Shown: one piece after another, positions 7,829 to 16,560 of the stretch
Numbering within the stretch: the stretch's first letter is position 1
Layout of the letters: the number at the start of each line of letters is the position of its first letter
NCBI GenBank assembly: GCA_035472475.1
Contig: DATIPA010000119.1
Coordinates: 1-64,000, forward strand
DNA length: 64,000 bases
Direction of reading: 5' to 3'
Source of the DNA: JAFAXD01 sp035472475
GTDB taxonomy: Bacteria; Pseudomonadota; Alphaproteobacteria; Rhizobiales; Xanthobacteraceae
The notes under the pieces: generated by a model
What the model was told of the DNA's origin: nothing
Seen by the model: the letters and a program-made list of their open reading frames with translations, nothing else
The model's database searches: none
Position numbers and translations under genes: made by a program

Positions 7829-9118
7829 ATGGATATCGCGGTTCTCCTGATCACGATGTTCTTCTGCTTCGTGATCGGCGTTCCGATCGCCTATTCGCTC
7901 GCGCTCGCCGCCATTGCCGGCGCGTTCTGGATTGGCATTCCGCTCGAAGCCGTGATGCTGAAGATCTCCGACGGCGTCAGCAAGGTCGCCATGCTGACGA
8001 TTCCGTTCTTCGTGCTCGCCGGCGCCATCATGGCGGAGGGCGGCATGGCACGCCGCCTGGTCGCATTCGCCGACGTGCTGGTCGGGGTCACGCGCGTGCG
8101 CGGCGGGCTCTCGGTGGTCAACGTGCTTGCCACTACGTTTCTCAGCGGCATCTCGGGCTCGGCCGTCGCCGATACATCGGCGATCGGATCGGTGATGATT
8201 CCGCAAATGGAGAAGAGCGGATTTCCGCGCGTGTTCGCTACCAATGTGACGATCACCGCCTCGGTCCAGGCCCTCCTGGTGCCGCCGAGCCACAACGCCG
8301 TAATCTATTCGCTCGCAACCGGCGGCACCATCTCGATCATCAGCCTGTTCATGGCGGGCGTCGTGCCGGGCCTGCTGCTAGGGCTCTCGCTGGTTGTGCT
8401 CGTCGTCGTCATCGCGTACCGCGACCGGCATCCGCGCGGACAAACCGTGCCGCTCGGCGAAGCCGTCAAGATCACGATCGACGCGGCCTGGGGGCTGATC
8501 ACACTCGTCATCATTCTGGGCGGGATTCTGGGCGGCGTCTTCACCGCGGTCGAGGCCGGCGCGGTTGCCTGCGTGTGGGCGTTCTTCGTCACCATGTTCA
8601 TCTATCGCGACTACCGCTGGCGCGACCTGCCCGGGCTCGTTCACCGCACCTTGCGCACGGTGGCGATGGTCATGACCTTGATCGCGTGTGCCTCCAGCGT
8701 CGGCTACGTGATGGCGCTCACCCAGATGCCGGCGAAGATCACCGCGTTCTTTCTGACGATCTCCAGCGATAAGAACGTGATCCTGCTCCTGATCAACATT
8801 CTTTTGCTGGTGCTCGGATGCCTGGTCGACATGGCGCCGTCGATCCTGATCTGCACCCCGATCCTGCTGCCCGTAATGGTGAATTTTGGCGTCGACCCGG
8901 TTCACTTCGGCATGATCATGCTGCTCAACCTCGGGATCGGGCTCTGCCATCCGCCGGTAGGCGCGATCCTGTTCGTCGGCTGCGCGGTCGGCAAGGTCAC
9001 GATCGAAGAGGTCATGCGCCGGATCTGGCCGTTCTACGGAGTCATGTTCATGGTGCTGATGCTGGTCACCTACGTGCCCAGCATCTCGCTGTGGCTGCCG
9101 CGGCTGTTGGGGCTCTAG
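7829..9118 (+). CDS. TRAP transporter large permease, DctM family
   Basis: 429 residues, a typical DctM length, with about 12 hydrophobic segments. Recognisable stretches are FFVLAGAIMAEGGMARRLV, FLSGISGSAVADTSAIGSVM, the central VPPSHNAVIYS and the C-terminal MIMLLNLGIGLCHPPVGAILFV, all conserved in the sodium-driven transport subunit. The stop at 9116-9118 directly abuts the stop of the convergent extradiol dioxygenase at 9119, leaving no spacer for a terminator, so transcription from both sides may interfere. It completes the dctP-dctQ-dctM operon. Confidence 0.92.
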   Translation: MDIAVLLITMFFCFVIGVPIAYSLALAAIAGAFWIGIPLEAVMLKISDGVSKVAMLTIPFFVLAGAIMAEGGMARRLVAFADVLVGVTRVRGGLSVVNVLATTFLSGISGSAVADTSAIGSVMIPQMEKSGFPRVFATNVTITASVQALLVPPSHNAVIYSLATGGTISIISLFMAGVVPGLLLGLSLVVLVVVIAYRDRHPRGQTVPLGEAVKITIDAAWGLITLVIILGGILGGVFTAVEAGAVACVWAFFVTMFIYRDYRWRDLPGLVHRTLRTVAMVMTLIACASSVGYVMALTQMPAKITAFFLTISSDKNVILLLINILLLVLGCLVDMAPSILICTPILLPVMVNFGVDPVHFGMIMLLNLGIGLCHPPVGAILFVGCAVGKVTIEEVMRRIWPFYGVMFMVLMLVTYVPSISLWLPRLLGL

Positions 9119-10117
9119 TTACGGCTGCCAGTACACGAATGCCATCGCATTGCCGGTACCGGCCTCCGAGCGATAGCACGGCACGTAATCGACCGGATGG
9201 AACTTGAAGCCGAGCCGCGCCATCGCGCCCGCGACCGGCACCCAGTTCTTCACTTCCGACGTGCCCGCTTGGAAAACGCTCTCGCCGAGATCGGCAACCT
9301 TCTCGATCGAGCCTTCGCGCATGGCGTCGAAGATTGCGCGATCGACTTCCTCGTCGATCACAAAGTGGGTGAGCCCGCCCGACGCGATCAGCGCGACCCG
9401 CGCGTCGCTCTTCCACGACTCGATCGCGTTCACCAGCGACTCGCCGAACTGGTAGCAGCGCCGCACGCTCGGCTGGTTGGGCGGATAGAACGTGTTGAGG
9501 ATGACAGGCACGCTCGGCACCGCCTTGTCGAGCATGATCTGCCGGTAGATGAAGCCGAACGCGTGCGGCGTCTCGTCGTGCGGCAGTTCGGTAAGCGTTG
9601 AGACATCGAACTCGTCCGCCACCAGCGATTTGACGATGTGCATGCCAAGCTCGGGTGCACCCGGATAGGTGGCACCACCGGGCGGAATGTGTCCCGGGAT
9701 CGCGATCGCGATGCCGGGCGGCAGCGACGCGATGCGCTCATCGGAGAACATCGTGTTGACGATGGTCTTGCCGTAAAACACGCTGATCGCCGGCGTGTAG
9801 GCGTCGCGAAAAATCTCCTTCTGATCATTGCCGACAATGACGGCGACGTCGGGCTTGACCTCCGCGAACACAGCGGCGAGCTCACCAAGCGCCCTGCGGC
9901 AGGCGGCGTGACGCTCGCGCCAGACCGGCAACTCGATCTGCTTGCCGAGGTTTTCAGCCCTGCGGACCTCGACCAGCTGATCAAAGGTCCAAGTCTTGCT
10001 CTTGTAGAAGTGCTCCTTGTTCTTCCTGTCGGCGAGCACACGCTGGCCCCATTCCTCGGGCGGGGTCGAAAGCATCGGCCCGTGTGAAGAACCCATTCCG
10101 AGTACGATCTTTGCCAC
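9119..10117 (-). CDS. Extradiol ring-cleavage dioxygenase, LigB superfamily (class III)
   Basis: 332 residues starting with GTG after AGGAGG. The N-terminal MGSSHGPML carries the first metal histidine (His12), GNDQKEIF is the metal or substrate loop of protocatechuate and gallate dioxygenases, LPHDETPHAFGF and ASGGLTHFVIDEEVD supply further histidines. These are the features of type II (LigB) extradiol enzymes that use Fe(II). It is encoded just downstream of the LigJ hydratase, which acts after 4,5-cleavage of protocatechuate or gallate cleavage, so a role in opening a carboxylated catechol or gallate-type ring is likely. No LigA-like small subunit is seen, and the length fits single-subunit enzymes. 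Confidence 0.8.
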   Translation of the reverse strand: MAKIVLGMGSSHGPMLSTPPEEWGQRVLADRKNKEHFYKSKTWTFDQLVEVRRAENLGKQIELPVWRERHAACRRALGELAAVFAEVKPDVAVIVGNDQKEIFRDAYTPAISVFYGKTIVNTMFSDERIASLPPGIAIAIPGHIPPGGATYPGAPELGMHIVKSLVADEFDVSTLTELPHDETPHAFGFIYRQIMLDKAVPSVPVILNTFYPPNQPSVRRCYQFGESLVNAIESWKSDARVALIASGGLTHFVIDEEVDRAIFDAMREGSIEKVADLGESVFQAGTSEVKNWVPVAGAMARLGFKFHPVDYVPCYRSEAGTGNAMAFVYWQP

Positions 10118-10164
10118 GGCGTACCTCCTACTTATTCCGAATCAGTTTCTCCGCGGGCCGGCCA

Positions 10165-11172
10165 TCACACCTTCAACTTGAACACTTTGCGCGCGTTGTC
10201 GGCGAAGATCTTGTTGCGGTCCTGCGGCGAGAGCCACGCGAAGCCTTCGATATGCGGCCGGATATGATCCATCGTGTGACCGGTGTCCGGATCGATCGTC
10301 GATCCGACCCCTGGACATTCCGACCCGAAAAGGCAGCGGTCGGGGCCGACGGTCTTGATCAGCAATTCCAGTGCGGGCGCCGTGTAAAGCACGGTGTCGA
10401 AATATAAAAGCTTGAGCCGGTCGCGAAAGCGCGTCGCCCCGCGCCCGCGCAGCGAGGGGGCGTCGAAGCGCCCGAGCTGATAAGGGATTGCGCCGCCGCC
10501 GTGCGACACGATGATCTTCAGGTTCGGAAAATCCTTGAACACATCCGAGGACAGAAGCCCGAGGATCGCGATCGTGCCCTCGTTGATCAGGTGGACCGAA
10601 TAGCTGGCGCGCTCGGAACGCGAGCTCGCGGTGTGGATGTGGGCCGGAACATCGAGCTCGCGGAGCTTTTCGTAGAGCGGATACCAGTAGCGGTCGCCGA
10701 GCGGCGGAGCTTCCTGGCCGGAGTTCTCATACGGGTCCGGATTGAGCAGACAGCCGACGAAGCCGAGCTCCTTGACGCAGCGTTCGAGCTCCGGCAGCGC
10801 CTCCTCGATCGGAGCGCCGGCCGCTTGCGGCAGGCTCGCGACGCCGAAGAACCGGTTGGGATAAAGCTGGGTTTGGCGGTGGATGATGTTGTGGCACTCC
10901 TCCGCGAACCAGCGCACCAGCTTCGCCGGCTTCTCGCTGTGCATGAGTTGGAACGGACGCGGGGAGACGAGCTGCACATCGGTGCCATGCGCGTGTAAAG
11001 CGTCGAGGTGACCCTTGGGACCGATCTCCGCGTGGTTGAGCGCAGCGCGCAGCTCGTCATCCGAAACCTTGACACCACCGCGGCCGTGCGAGCCGCGCGA
11101 GGCCAGCAAGCCGGCCTTGTAGGCCCAAAGCTGCGCTGGCGCGCTGACGTGCCCGTGGCAATCGATAATCAC
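10165..11172 (-). CDS. ligJ: 4-oxalomesaconate hydratase (amidohydrolase superfamily)
   Basis: 335 residues from a GTG start with GGGAGG upstream. The opening MIIDCHGHVSAP, then GSHGRGGVKVSD, ISPRPF-like LVSPRPFQLMHS, NPDPYENSG, PPLGDRYWYPLYEKL, VSHGGGAIPYQLGRF and FGSECPGVGSTIDP match what I recall of the Sphingobium LigJ sequence nearly throughout. The enzyme (EC 4.2.1.83) adds water to 4-oxalomesaconate, giving 4-carboxy-4-hydroxy-2-oxoadipate in protocatechuate 4,5-cleavage and gallate breakdown. The cofactor is a zinc ion bound by the D-x-H-x-H (DCHGH) motif. It is upstream of the extradiol dioxygenase and downstream of a GntR regulator, in one minus-strand series. Confidence 0.88.
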   Translation of the reverse strand: MIIDCHGHVSAPAQLWAYKAGLLASRGSHGRGGVKVSDDELRAALNHAEIGPKGHLDALHAHGTDVQLVSPRPFQLMHSEKPAKLVRWFAEECHNIIHRQTQLYPNRFFGVASLPQAAGAPIEEALPELERCVKELGFVGCLLNPDPYENSGQEAPPLGDRYWYPLYEKLRELDVPAHIHTASSRSERASYSVHLINEGTIAILGLLSSDVFKDFPNLKIIVSHGGGAIPYQLGRFDAPSLRGRGATRFRDRLKLLYFDTVLYTAPALELLIKTVGPDRCLFGSECPGVGSTIDPDTGHTMDHIRPHIEGFAWLSPQDRNKIFADNARKVFKLKV

Positions 11173-11222
11173 GCGACGTCCTCCCTTTTTGACCGACCGG
11201 TTCGCGGCCTTTTGTAGGCAAG

Positions 11223-11981
11223 TTATTTGGTCACGGTTTCGAACAGCTGGTGCGCGCGGATCGTCTCCAGCCGCCGCCGGATCAGCCGACAGGCGCGCTC
11301 GGCGTCGCCGGCTTCGACGGCGTCGAGCACCGCCTTGTCGGCTGAGACCACCCGCTTGGTCACGGCGTTGCTGGTGCGTCGCCCGTAGATCGGTTCGAGC
11401 ACAACCCGCAGAGCCTTGAACTGTGCCGACAGCGCCCGGTTATGGGCGGCATCCACAAGCCCGGCGTGGAAATGCATGGCTGTCTGGGTGAAGCGGGCCG
11501 CCGTCGATGCGGTCAACGTCTTCTGCGACATCGTCTGCAATTCGCTCAAGATCGTACGCAGTTTCGCAAGGTCATCCTTGCTCGCCCGCCTGGCCGCAAG
11601 CTCGGTCGCCATTACCTCGATCGCAATCTGTGCGTCGAACATTTCCTCGATGCTGATGCCAACCAGCTTGAGCTGGACCGCGAGCGCGTCTGCAAAGCGA
11701 TTGGGGTCGCCGGCGGCGATGCGGGCGCCGCCGTTGGCGCCCATCTTGACCTCGACGATGCCGAGCGCCTGCAGGGTCTTGAACGCATCGCGCACCGGCA
11801 CGCGGCTGACGCCGAACTTCTTCGCGAGATCGGTCTCCGAGCCGAGCACGTCGCCCGGCTTGAGCTCGCCACGGAATAGCGCCGCACGCACCTGATCGAC
11901 GATGCGGCTCGAAACCGATTGTGGCCGCACCTCCTGCCAGCGCGACCAGCGTTGCGTTGTCGACTGCGGTTTGGACGTCAC
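11223..11981 (-). CDS. GntR-family regulator, FadR subfamily
   Basis: 252 residues from a GTG start. The winged helix is RAALFRGELKPGDVLGSETD followed by LAKKFGVSRVPVRDAFKTLQ and LGIVEVKMGANGGARIA; the FCD domain follows with FDAQIAIEVMATELAARRAS and TAMHFHAGLVDAAHNRAL, and ends in RRRLETIRAHQ. It sits 51 bp ahead of ligJ and the extradiol dioxygenase on the same strand and is divergent from the HpaB-type monooxygenase gene, so it likely regulates both units. A TGTAT...ATACA palindrome lies in the shared intergenic region. The effector is unknown; an aromatic ring-cleavage intermediate is a reasonable guess. Confidence 0.87.
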   Translation of the reverse strand: MTSKPQSTTQRWSRWQEVRPQSVSSRIVDQVRAALFRGELKPGDVLGSETDLAKKFGVSRVPVRDAFKTLQALGIVEVKMGANGGARIAAGDPNRFADALAVQLKLVGISIEEMFDAQIAIEVMATELAARRASKDDLAKLRTILSELQTMSQKTLTASTAARFTQTAMHFHAGLVDAAHNRALSAQFKALRVVLEPIYGRRTSNAVTKRVVSADKAVLDAVEAGDAERACRLIRRRLETIRAHQLFETVTK

Positions 11982-12012
11982 CGGCGCTTTTCCAAGAAGT
12001 CAGCTTGACAGG

Positions 12013-12030
12013 TGTATAACTGTAATACAG
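12013..12030. promoter_or_regulatory. Palindromic GntR/FadR-type operator
   Basis: TGTAT-N7-ATACA is an inverted repeat, and nested within it CTGTA-A-TACAG (12020-12030) is a perfect 5-1-5 palindrome with the GT-N3-AC core found in FadR-subfamily sites. It lies 31 bp before the regulator's start and 54 bp before the ribosome-binding site of the divergent monooxygenase gene. Confidence 0.6.
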
Positions 12031-12084
12031 ATTTTCGATAAGGCAAGCGGCGAAGATCGTCGGCTGCCGCGAGGAGGAGCGTCC

Positions 12085-13560
12085 ATGATGTCACCAAGCG
12101 TTGGGCCGGCCGCCCGAGGCCGTGCCGACAGGGTCGGCGCGCCCGGCATCATGGACGGGGCACGTTACATCGAGAGCCTGCGGGACGGGCGCGAAATCTG
12201 GCTGCACGGCGAGAGGGTCGCCGATGTCACGCAGCATCCGGCGTTTTGCAATGTGGTTGCGACTTTCGCCGGGCTTTACGATCTGCAGCACCAGGCCGCC
12301 ACCCGCGAGATCATGACCTACGTTGACCCCGACGGCGTGCGCGGCTCGGTGTCCTATTTGCCGCCAGCGTCGCCGGACGAACTGCTGCGCCGCCGCCGTA
12401 ACACCGAAGTCTGGACCGAGCGCAGCTTTGGCATGCTCGGCCGGTTGCCCGACTTCTGCGCCGCCATGCTGGTCGGCTTCCATGACACCCGGGCCGAGCT
12501 CAACGCTCTGCACGCGGGCTTCGGCGACAACGCGACGCGCTACCTCACGTACGCGCGCCAGAATGACCTTGCGCTTTCGCACGGCCTACACGATCCGCAC
12601 ATGGACAAGACGCTGCGCCCGCGCCAGGACCCCGACCGCTGCCTGCGCATCGTCGCCGAACGCGACGACGGCGTGGTCGTGCGCGGCGCCCGCTTTGTGA
12701 CGCTCGGGCCGCTGAGCAACGAGGTGGTGGTGGCGCCCACCTACGTGCTGGCCGACGACGAGGAGGAGTTTGCGATCTGGTTTGCCTGCCCGGTCAACCT
12801 GCCCGGCATCCGCCAGATCTGCCGCGACCCGTTCACCTTGCGGCCGCAGACCGCGGATCATCCGCTGTCGACCCGCTACGACGAGCAGGACGTGCTGATG
12901 ATCTTCGACGACGTACTGATCCCGTGGGAACGGGTTTTTCTGATGCGACAGCCGAAAGCGGCCAACGCGCTGTTCCGATCGCGTGTGATGTCGTGGGCGG
13001 GCTACGCCAGCATATTGCAGACCATGGCCCGGCTTGAGCTGATCATCGGCACCGCGCATCTGATCGCCGAGACCGGCGGCATCGCGAAGCGTCCGCATGT
13101 CGCGCTCGAAATGGGGGAGCTCGTCTCCTACGCGGGTATGTTCAAGGGCATGCTGCGCGCCGCCGAAGTTGATTGCGTGCGCACGCCGGGCGGGCATTAC
13201 ACGCTCGGCGACACCGGGCACATCCGGCCGCTGATCGCCATGACCTCCGAGCGCATCATCAACATCTTCGAACACGTGGCGACCAGCGCGCCGGTGTTCG
13301 CGGCGACCGCGGAGGATTTCGACGTGCCGCAGCTGCGCCCGCTGCTCGATGTCTATGGCCGCGGCAAGGACGTTAGCGCCGATTACCGACATCGGCTCTG
13401 CCGGCTGGCCTGGGAGCTCACCGCCGATTCATTCGGCGGGCGGCAGCAGCTCTACGAGCGCCTGCACTCCGGTTCGCCCGAGGTCATCGTCAGCGGCGCC
13501 TATCAGCGCTACGACAAGGCCAAGGGCATCGCCATGGTCAACACGCTGATAGGCGAGTGA
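12085..13560 (+). CDS. 4-hydroxyphenylacetate 3-monooxygenase family oxygenase (HpaB-like)
   Basis: 491 residues from the first of two tandem ATG codons, preceded by GAGGAGGAG. Family landmarks are the opening GARYIESLRDGREIWLHGERV, TRYLTYARQNDLALSHGLHDPHMDK, ARFVTLGPLSNEVVVAPTY, DDVLIPWERVFL and the C-terminal YQRYDKAKGIAMVNTLIGE. HpaB proteins are acyl-CoA-dehydrogenase-fold enzymes that hydroxylate phenols using FADH2 supplied by a separate HpaC-type reductase, and no such reductase is in the window. Divergent from a FadR-type regulator with a palindrome between, it may prepare a phenolic substrate for the extradiol dioxygenase. Other family members act on chlorophenols, pyrrole-2-carboxylate or biosynthetic phenols. 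Confidence 0.85.
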   Translation: MMSPSVGPAARGRADRVGAPGIMDGARYIESLRDGREIWLHGERVADVTQHPAFCNVVATFAGLYDLQHQAATREIMTYVDPDGVRGSVSYLPPASPDELLRRRRNTEVWTERSFGMLGRLPDFCAAMLVGFHDTRAELNALHAGFGDNATRYLTYARQNDLALSHGLHDPHMDKTLRPRQDPDRCLRIVAERDDGVVVRGARFVTLGPLSNEVVVAPTYVLADDEEEFAIWFACPVNLPGIRQICRDPFTLRPQTADHPLSTRYDEQDVLMIFDDVLIPWERVFLMRQPKAANALFRSRVMSWAGYASILQTMARLELIIGTAHLIAETGGIAKRPHVALEMGELVSYAGMFKGMLRAAEVDCVRTPGGHYTLGDTGHIRPLIAMTSERIINIFEHVATSAPVFAATAEDFDVPQLRPLLDVYGRGKDVSADYRHRLCRLAWELTADSFGGRQQLYERLHSGSPEVIVSGAYQRYDKAKGIAMVNTLIGE

Positions 13561-13695
13561 CCGGCCCTGCGCGAAAGCGCCGCTATCCGTAAGCAGAATG
13601 CTGCGCTAAAGCTTGTTGCGTCGTCTTTCCGGGCAGCGCGCGCTGTTTGCGTCCCGGCCAGTGCACTTGACCAACGCGGAAGCGCAGCAACTGCC

Positions 13696-14817
13696 ATGCG
13701 AACCACTACTATCAATCCGCCGTCGTCTCGGCTCTGCATGAGCGTGGCGACGCTTGTGCTCGGGCTTTTGTTCATGCCGCAGGTTTTCCTGTCGAGGGCA
13801 GTGGCGCAGCCGGCGTCACTCACCCAATCGCAGTCCGACGCGCTCAACGCGTACAACAATGCGCTGAGCCAATTTAAGTCGATCCTGAGCCAGCGGCGCG
13901 CACAGATCAACTCGCACGAACCGCTGCCGAACCTGCCTGGACAGGCGCTTTATCTCGCCCGCAACAACATGATGAGCACGTACAAGGATCTCACGGACGT
14001 GCTGCCGTCCAAGATCGGGCGGCCCAATAAGTTCGGGATTCCCCCGGCCTACTTCGATGCCGACAACGAGCCGCTAATCGATGAGTACACGAATATCTTC
14101 AAGATCATGCAGGCGCCGCCCGCCAACGCGCAGAACTCGGAAACGCCGTTCAAGGACGTGGTCGACCTTGGAACCGCCATCGCCCGCGCCAAGGGCCTCG
14201 ATGCGGCAAATGCCGATGCGGCAGGCCGTATCAGCCTGGGCCTGTTTTTTGCCGAAACCAACGGCAACCAAAACATCGGGAACGCGCGCTCGAACAAGTA
14301 CAAGGGAAGCCTGCAAACCGGTGTGTCAGAAAGTCAAAATGGTCAAGCCAAGTGGGCGGCGATCAAAAAATCGATTGCAGCGTTCGATCCCGCGCTGGTC
14401 GCCCGCGACGACAGGGAGGAGGCGCGGGTGGGCAGTTCGGATCATCGTTACAACCACTGGACCGCCGTGCGAGACGGCCTGATGAACGCGCACGCCAATC
14501 TTTTTCAGCAAATACCGGCGATCGCCAAAGCATTGCCCAATCCGATCGATCAGATGAAGCTGTTCGAGCTGATCCAGATCATTCCGAGCCCGACCAAGGC
14601 CGCCCTCGCGTCAGGCAACCTGGCCAATTACAGAGTTTCAGACTCGACCATCATGGGATATCTGCGCAACAACAGCATGTTCGCCTATGGACAAGCTGAT
14701 AGGGCCAAAACATCGGCAACCTTCCGCGAAATCATGAGCGCGATGTGGCTCTTCAACGAAAAATTCGAACGCGCTACGGCCAAATTCAACGAGATCAAGG
14801 CGCAGAAAAAGGGCTGA
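13696..14817 (+). CDS. Exported protein of unknown function with a transglycosylase-like motif
   Basis: 373 residues. A signal peptide (hydrophobic SVATLVLGLLFMPQVFLS, cleavage near AVAQPA) is followed by a helical N-terminal part. Near residues 176-200, LGLFFAETNGNQNIGN...YKGSLQTG resembles the catalytic glutamate and following G-x-x-Q region of lytic transglycosylases (E-S/T-x-G ... G-L-Q). The residual sequence, including HRYNHWTAVRDGLM and SMFAYGQADRAKTSA, is not recognised. It is on the same strand as the HpaB-like gene after a 135 bp gap that shows nothing else, so it may be independent. A periplasmic location is likely. An enzyme role is speculation until structure is compared. Confidence 0.6.
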   Translation: MRTTTINPPSSRLCMSVATLVLGLLFMPQVFLSRAVAQPASLTQSQSDALNAYNNALSQFKSILSQRRAQINSHEPLPNLPGQALYLARNNMMSTYKDLTDVLPSKIGRPNKFGIPPAYFDADNEPLIDEYTNIFKIMQAPPANAQNSETPFKDVVDLGTAIARAKGLDAANADAAGRISLGLFFAETNGNQNIGNARSNKYKGSLQTGVSESQNGQAKWAAIKKSIAAFDPALVARDDREEARVGSSDHRYNHWTAVRDGLMNAHANLFQQIPAIAKALPNPIDQMKLFELIQIIPSPTKAALASGNLANYRVSDSTIMGYLRNNSMFAYGQADRAKTSATFREIMSAMWLFNEKFERATAKFNEIKAQKKG

Positions 14818-14841
14818 GTGCCGAGGTCATTGCCAATAGGG

Positions 14842-15270
14842 CTATTCGGCGGGAATGGCTTTTTCACCTGCTCTCGCATAGTTCTGCAGCTTGTCTTTCA
14901 AAATCTCGACAGCGCTCTTGGCGCCGCCTTCGTTGCTCTTCGACGCTTCCGCGGTTCCGCCCTGTACTGTCGCGGGCGGCGGCAGGTCACGCACACGAAC
15001 GAGATAGTTCGCAAGCACCGCGGCATATTGAGCCTTGGTGGTGTAATGCTCGTGCAGAAACCCCGTGAGGCTGCGGGCGTCGCGGCCGCGCCCTAAGCCT
15101 TGAGGCGAAGGGTGACAGGCCGAGCAGTCGGAGGCAAACAGCTGCTCGGGCGTCTTGCGGGCGCTGTAGTCGACCTGACCCAGCGCAAGGCCGGGCGACG
15201 CGACGACGACCCCAATCGACAACCATCGCCGCAAGAAGGCCGGGAACCAAGGGCGTGAACCTGAAATCAT
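14842..15270 (-). CDS. Exported mono-heme c-type cytochrome-like protein
   Basis: About 142 residues with a signal peptide (LRRWLSIGVVVASPGLALG, cleavage before QVDY). A single heme-binding C-S-A-C-H lies in QLFASDCSACHPSPQGL, the context usual for class I cytochromes c. The remainder is a short helical region and a low-complexity, Ala/Glu/Lys-rich tail. No clear methionine ligand is placed, so axial ligation is unknown. Start at ATG 15268-15270 is chosen because GGTGGG has correct spacing to it; a GTG 6 nt earlier is too close. It is convergent with the exported protein gene (24 bp between stops). Its redox partner is unknown. Confidence 0.7.
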   Translation of the reverse strand: MISGSRPWFPAFLRRWLSIGVVVASPGLALGQVDYSARKTPEQLFASDCSACHPSPQGLGRGRDARSLTGFLHEHYTTKAQYAAVLANYLVRVRDLPPPATVQGGTAEASKSNEGGAKSAVEILKDKLQNYARAGEKAIPAE

Positions 15271-15429
15271 CTTCACCCACCATATTGTGTTTGGCAGGCC
15301 AGGGCTCGAGCACCTTCTTTAATCCACCCGGGGGTCGAATTTTGCCCCAATTGTTCTACAAATCCAATTGCTCTGTAAGCCCATTTAGTTGGCCTTGCCG
15401 TCAAGCTGACGAGGCCCAAAAGCATCTGA

Positions 15430-16428
15430 TCAGGGGATTAACACCATCGAGCCTGTGTTGCTCCTGGATTCGATCTCGCGGTGCGCCGCGGCGGCTTCGC
15501 TCAGTGGGAACGTACGGCTGATCTCGATCGTCAGCGCCCCCTTCTGCACGAGGTCGAACAGTTCGGCGGCGGCGGTCCGCATGGTCGCAACATCGCCGAT
15601 GTAGCTCGAGAGCCCCGGCCGGCAGACCGAGAGCGACTTCGGCGCAAGGTGCAGGAGCTCGATCGGCGGCACGTGGCCGGACGCGTTGCCGTAGTTGACC
15701 GCCTTGCCGAACGGCCGGATGCAGGCGAACGATTTGAGGAACGTATCCTTGCCGACGCCGTCGAACACGGCCGCGACACCCCCAGGCGCGATCTTGCCAA
15801 CCACCTCGACGAAATCGATCTCGCGATAAAGGATCGTGTGCTCGCAGCCATGCTGCTCGGCGACCTTGGCCTTGTCGCGCGAGCCGGCCGTACCGATGAC
15901 GCTCGCCCCGAGATGCTTCGCCCATTGGACGAGGAGGAGACCAACGCCGCTTGCGGCCGCGTGGATCAGGATCGTGTCCCCAGGCTGAGGTCGGTGGATG
16001 CGATTGATGATCAGCGATGCGGTAAAGCCCTTCACCATCATGGCGGCGGCCTGCTGTTCGGAAAAACGCGGCGGCAGCTTGATCAGGCGCTCGGCAAAGA
16101 CGTTGCGTTCCTCCGCATAAGCGCCGGTGTCCTCATAGAACTCGCCGCGCATGCCGGCATAGACGACGCGGTCGCCGGGCTTGACCTCGGTGACGCCGGG
16201 CCCGACCGCTTCCACCACGCCGGCCGCCTCATTGCCAAGCACGAGCGGAAATCGCGGCGGCCGCGCCAGGTAGAAGCCGCCGCGCCGGACGTTTACATCC
16301 GAATAATTGATCCCGACCGCGGTGTGGCGAATGCGCGCCTGGCCCGGTCCCGGCGGCGGAACCTCGATGTCTTCCCAGCGCATCACATCGGGCGTGCCGT
16401 TGGCGTGAATGCGGATTGCTTTGGGCAT
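15430..16428 (-). CDS. Zinc-free quinone oxidoreductase, MDR superfamily (zeta-crystallin type)
   Basis: 332 residues. N-terminal GroES-like domain with PPPGPGQARIRHTAVGINYSDVNVRRG and LGNEAAGVVEAVGPGVTEVKPGDRV, without the structural-zinc cysteines. The NADPH site is DTILIHAAASGVGLLLVQWAK (G-x-G-x-x-L/G-x-x-x-x-x-A pattern), and the C-terminus is the normal family end. Members reduce quinones to semiquinones or enones with NADPH in the cytoplasm. In the setting of aromatic hydroxylases it may limit quinone toxicity, but that is inference. It lies 132 bp downstream of the second Rieske oxygenase on the same strand, with a hairpin repeat between, so co-transcription is uncertain. Confidence 0.85.
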   Translation of the reverse strand: MPKAIRIHANGTPDVMRWEDIEVPPPGPGQARIRHTAVGINYSDVNVRRGGFYLARPPRFPLVLGNEAAGVVEAVGPGVTEVKPGDRVVYAGMRGEFYEDTGAYAEERNVFAERLIKLPPRFSEQQAAAMMVKGFTASLIINRIHRPQPGDTILIHAAASGVGLLLVQWAKHLGASVIGTAGSRDKAKVAEQHGCEHTILYREIDFVEVVGKIAPGGVAAVFDGVGKDTFLKSFACIRPFGKAVNYGNASGHVPPIELLHLAPKSLSVCRPGLSSYIGDVATMRTAAAELFDLVQKGALTIEISRTFPLSEAAAAHREIESRSNTGSMVLIP

Positions 16429-16444
16429 CTTTCAAACCGTCAGT

Positions 16445-16557
16445 CCATTGTCATGGCGGGGCTTGCCCCGGCCATCCACATTTTTCCTATTGATTGCATA
16501 AATCGCGTCGATGCCCGCGACAAGCGCGGGCATGACCGGCAAGGATCTAGTCGCCCT
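16445..16557. repeat. Bradyrhizobium-type intergenic palindromic repeat
   Basis: The segment begins TCCATTGTCATGGCGGGGC and carries two hairpins: GGGGC-TT-GCCCC (16458-16469) and a perfect 9 bp stem ATGCCCGCG / CGCGGGCAT with an ACAAG loop (16511-16533). The wording of this sequence is that of a dispersed element I know as abundant in Bradyrhizobium and relatives. It fills the gap between the Rieske oxygenase and the quinone oxidoreductase and may also act as a terminator. Confidence 0.65.
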
Positions 16558-16560
16558 GCC

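Noticed and set aside
6449..8293. 614-residue open frame on the minus strand over the TRAP transporter genes
   Set aside because: It is antisense to dctP, dctQ and dctM and very rich in Arg, His and Asp without any motif.
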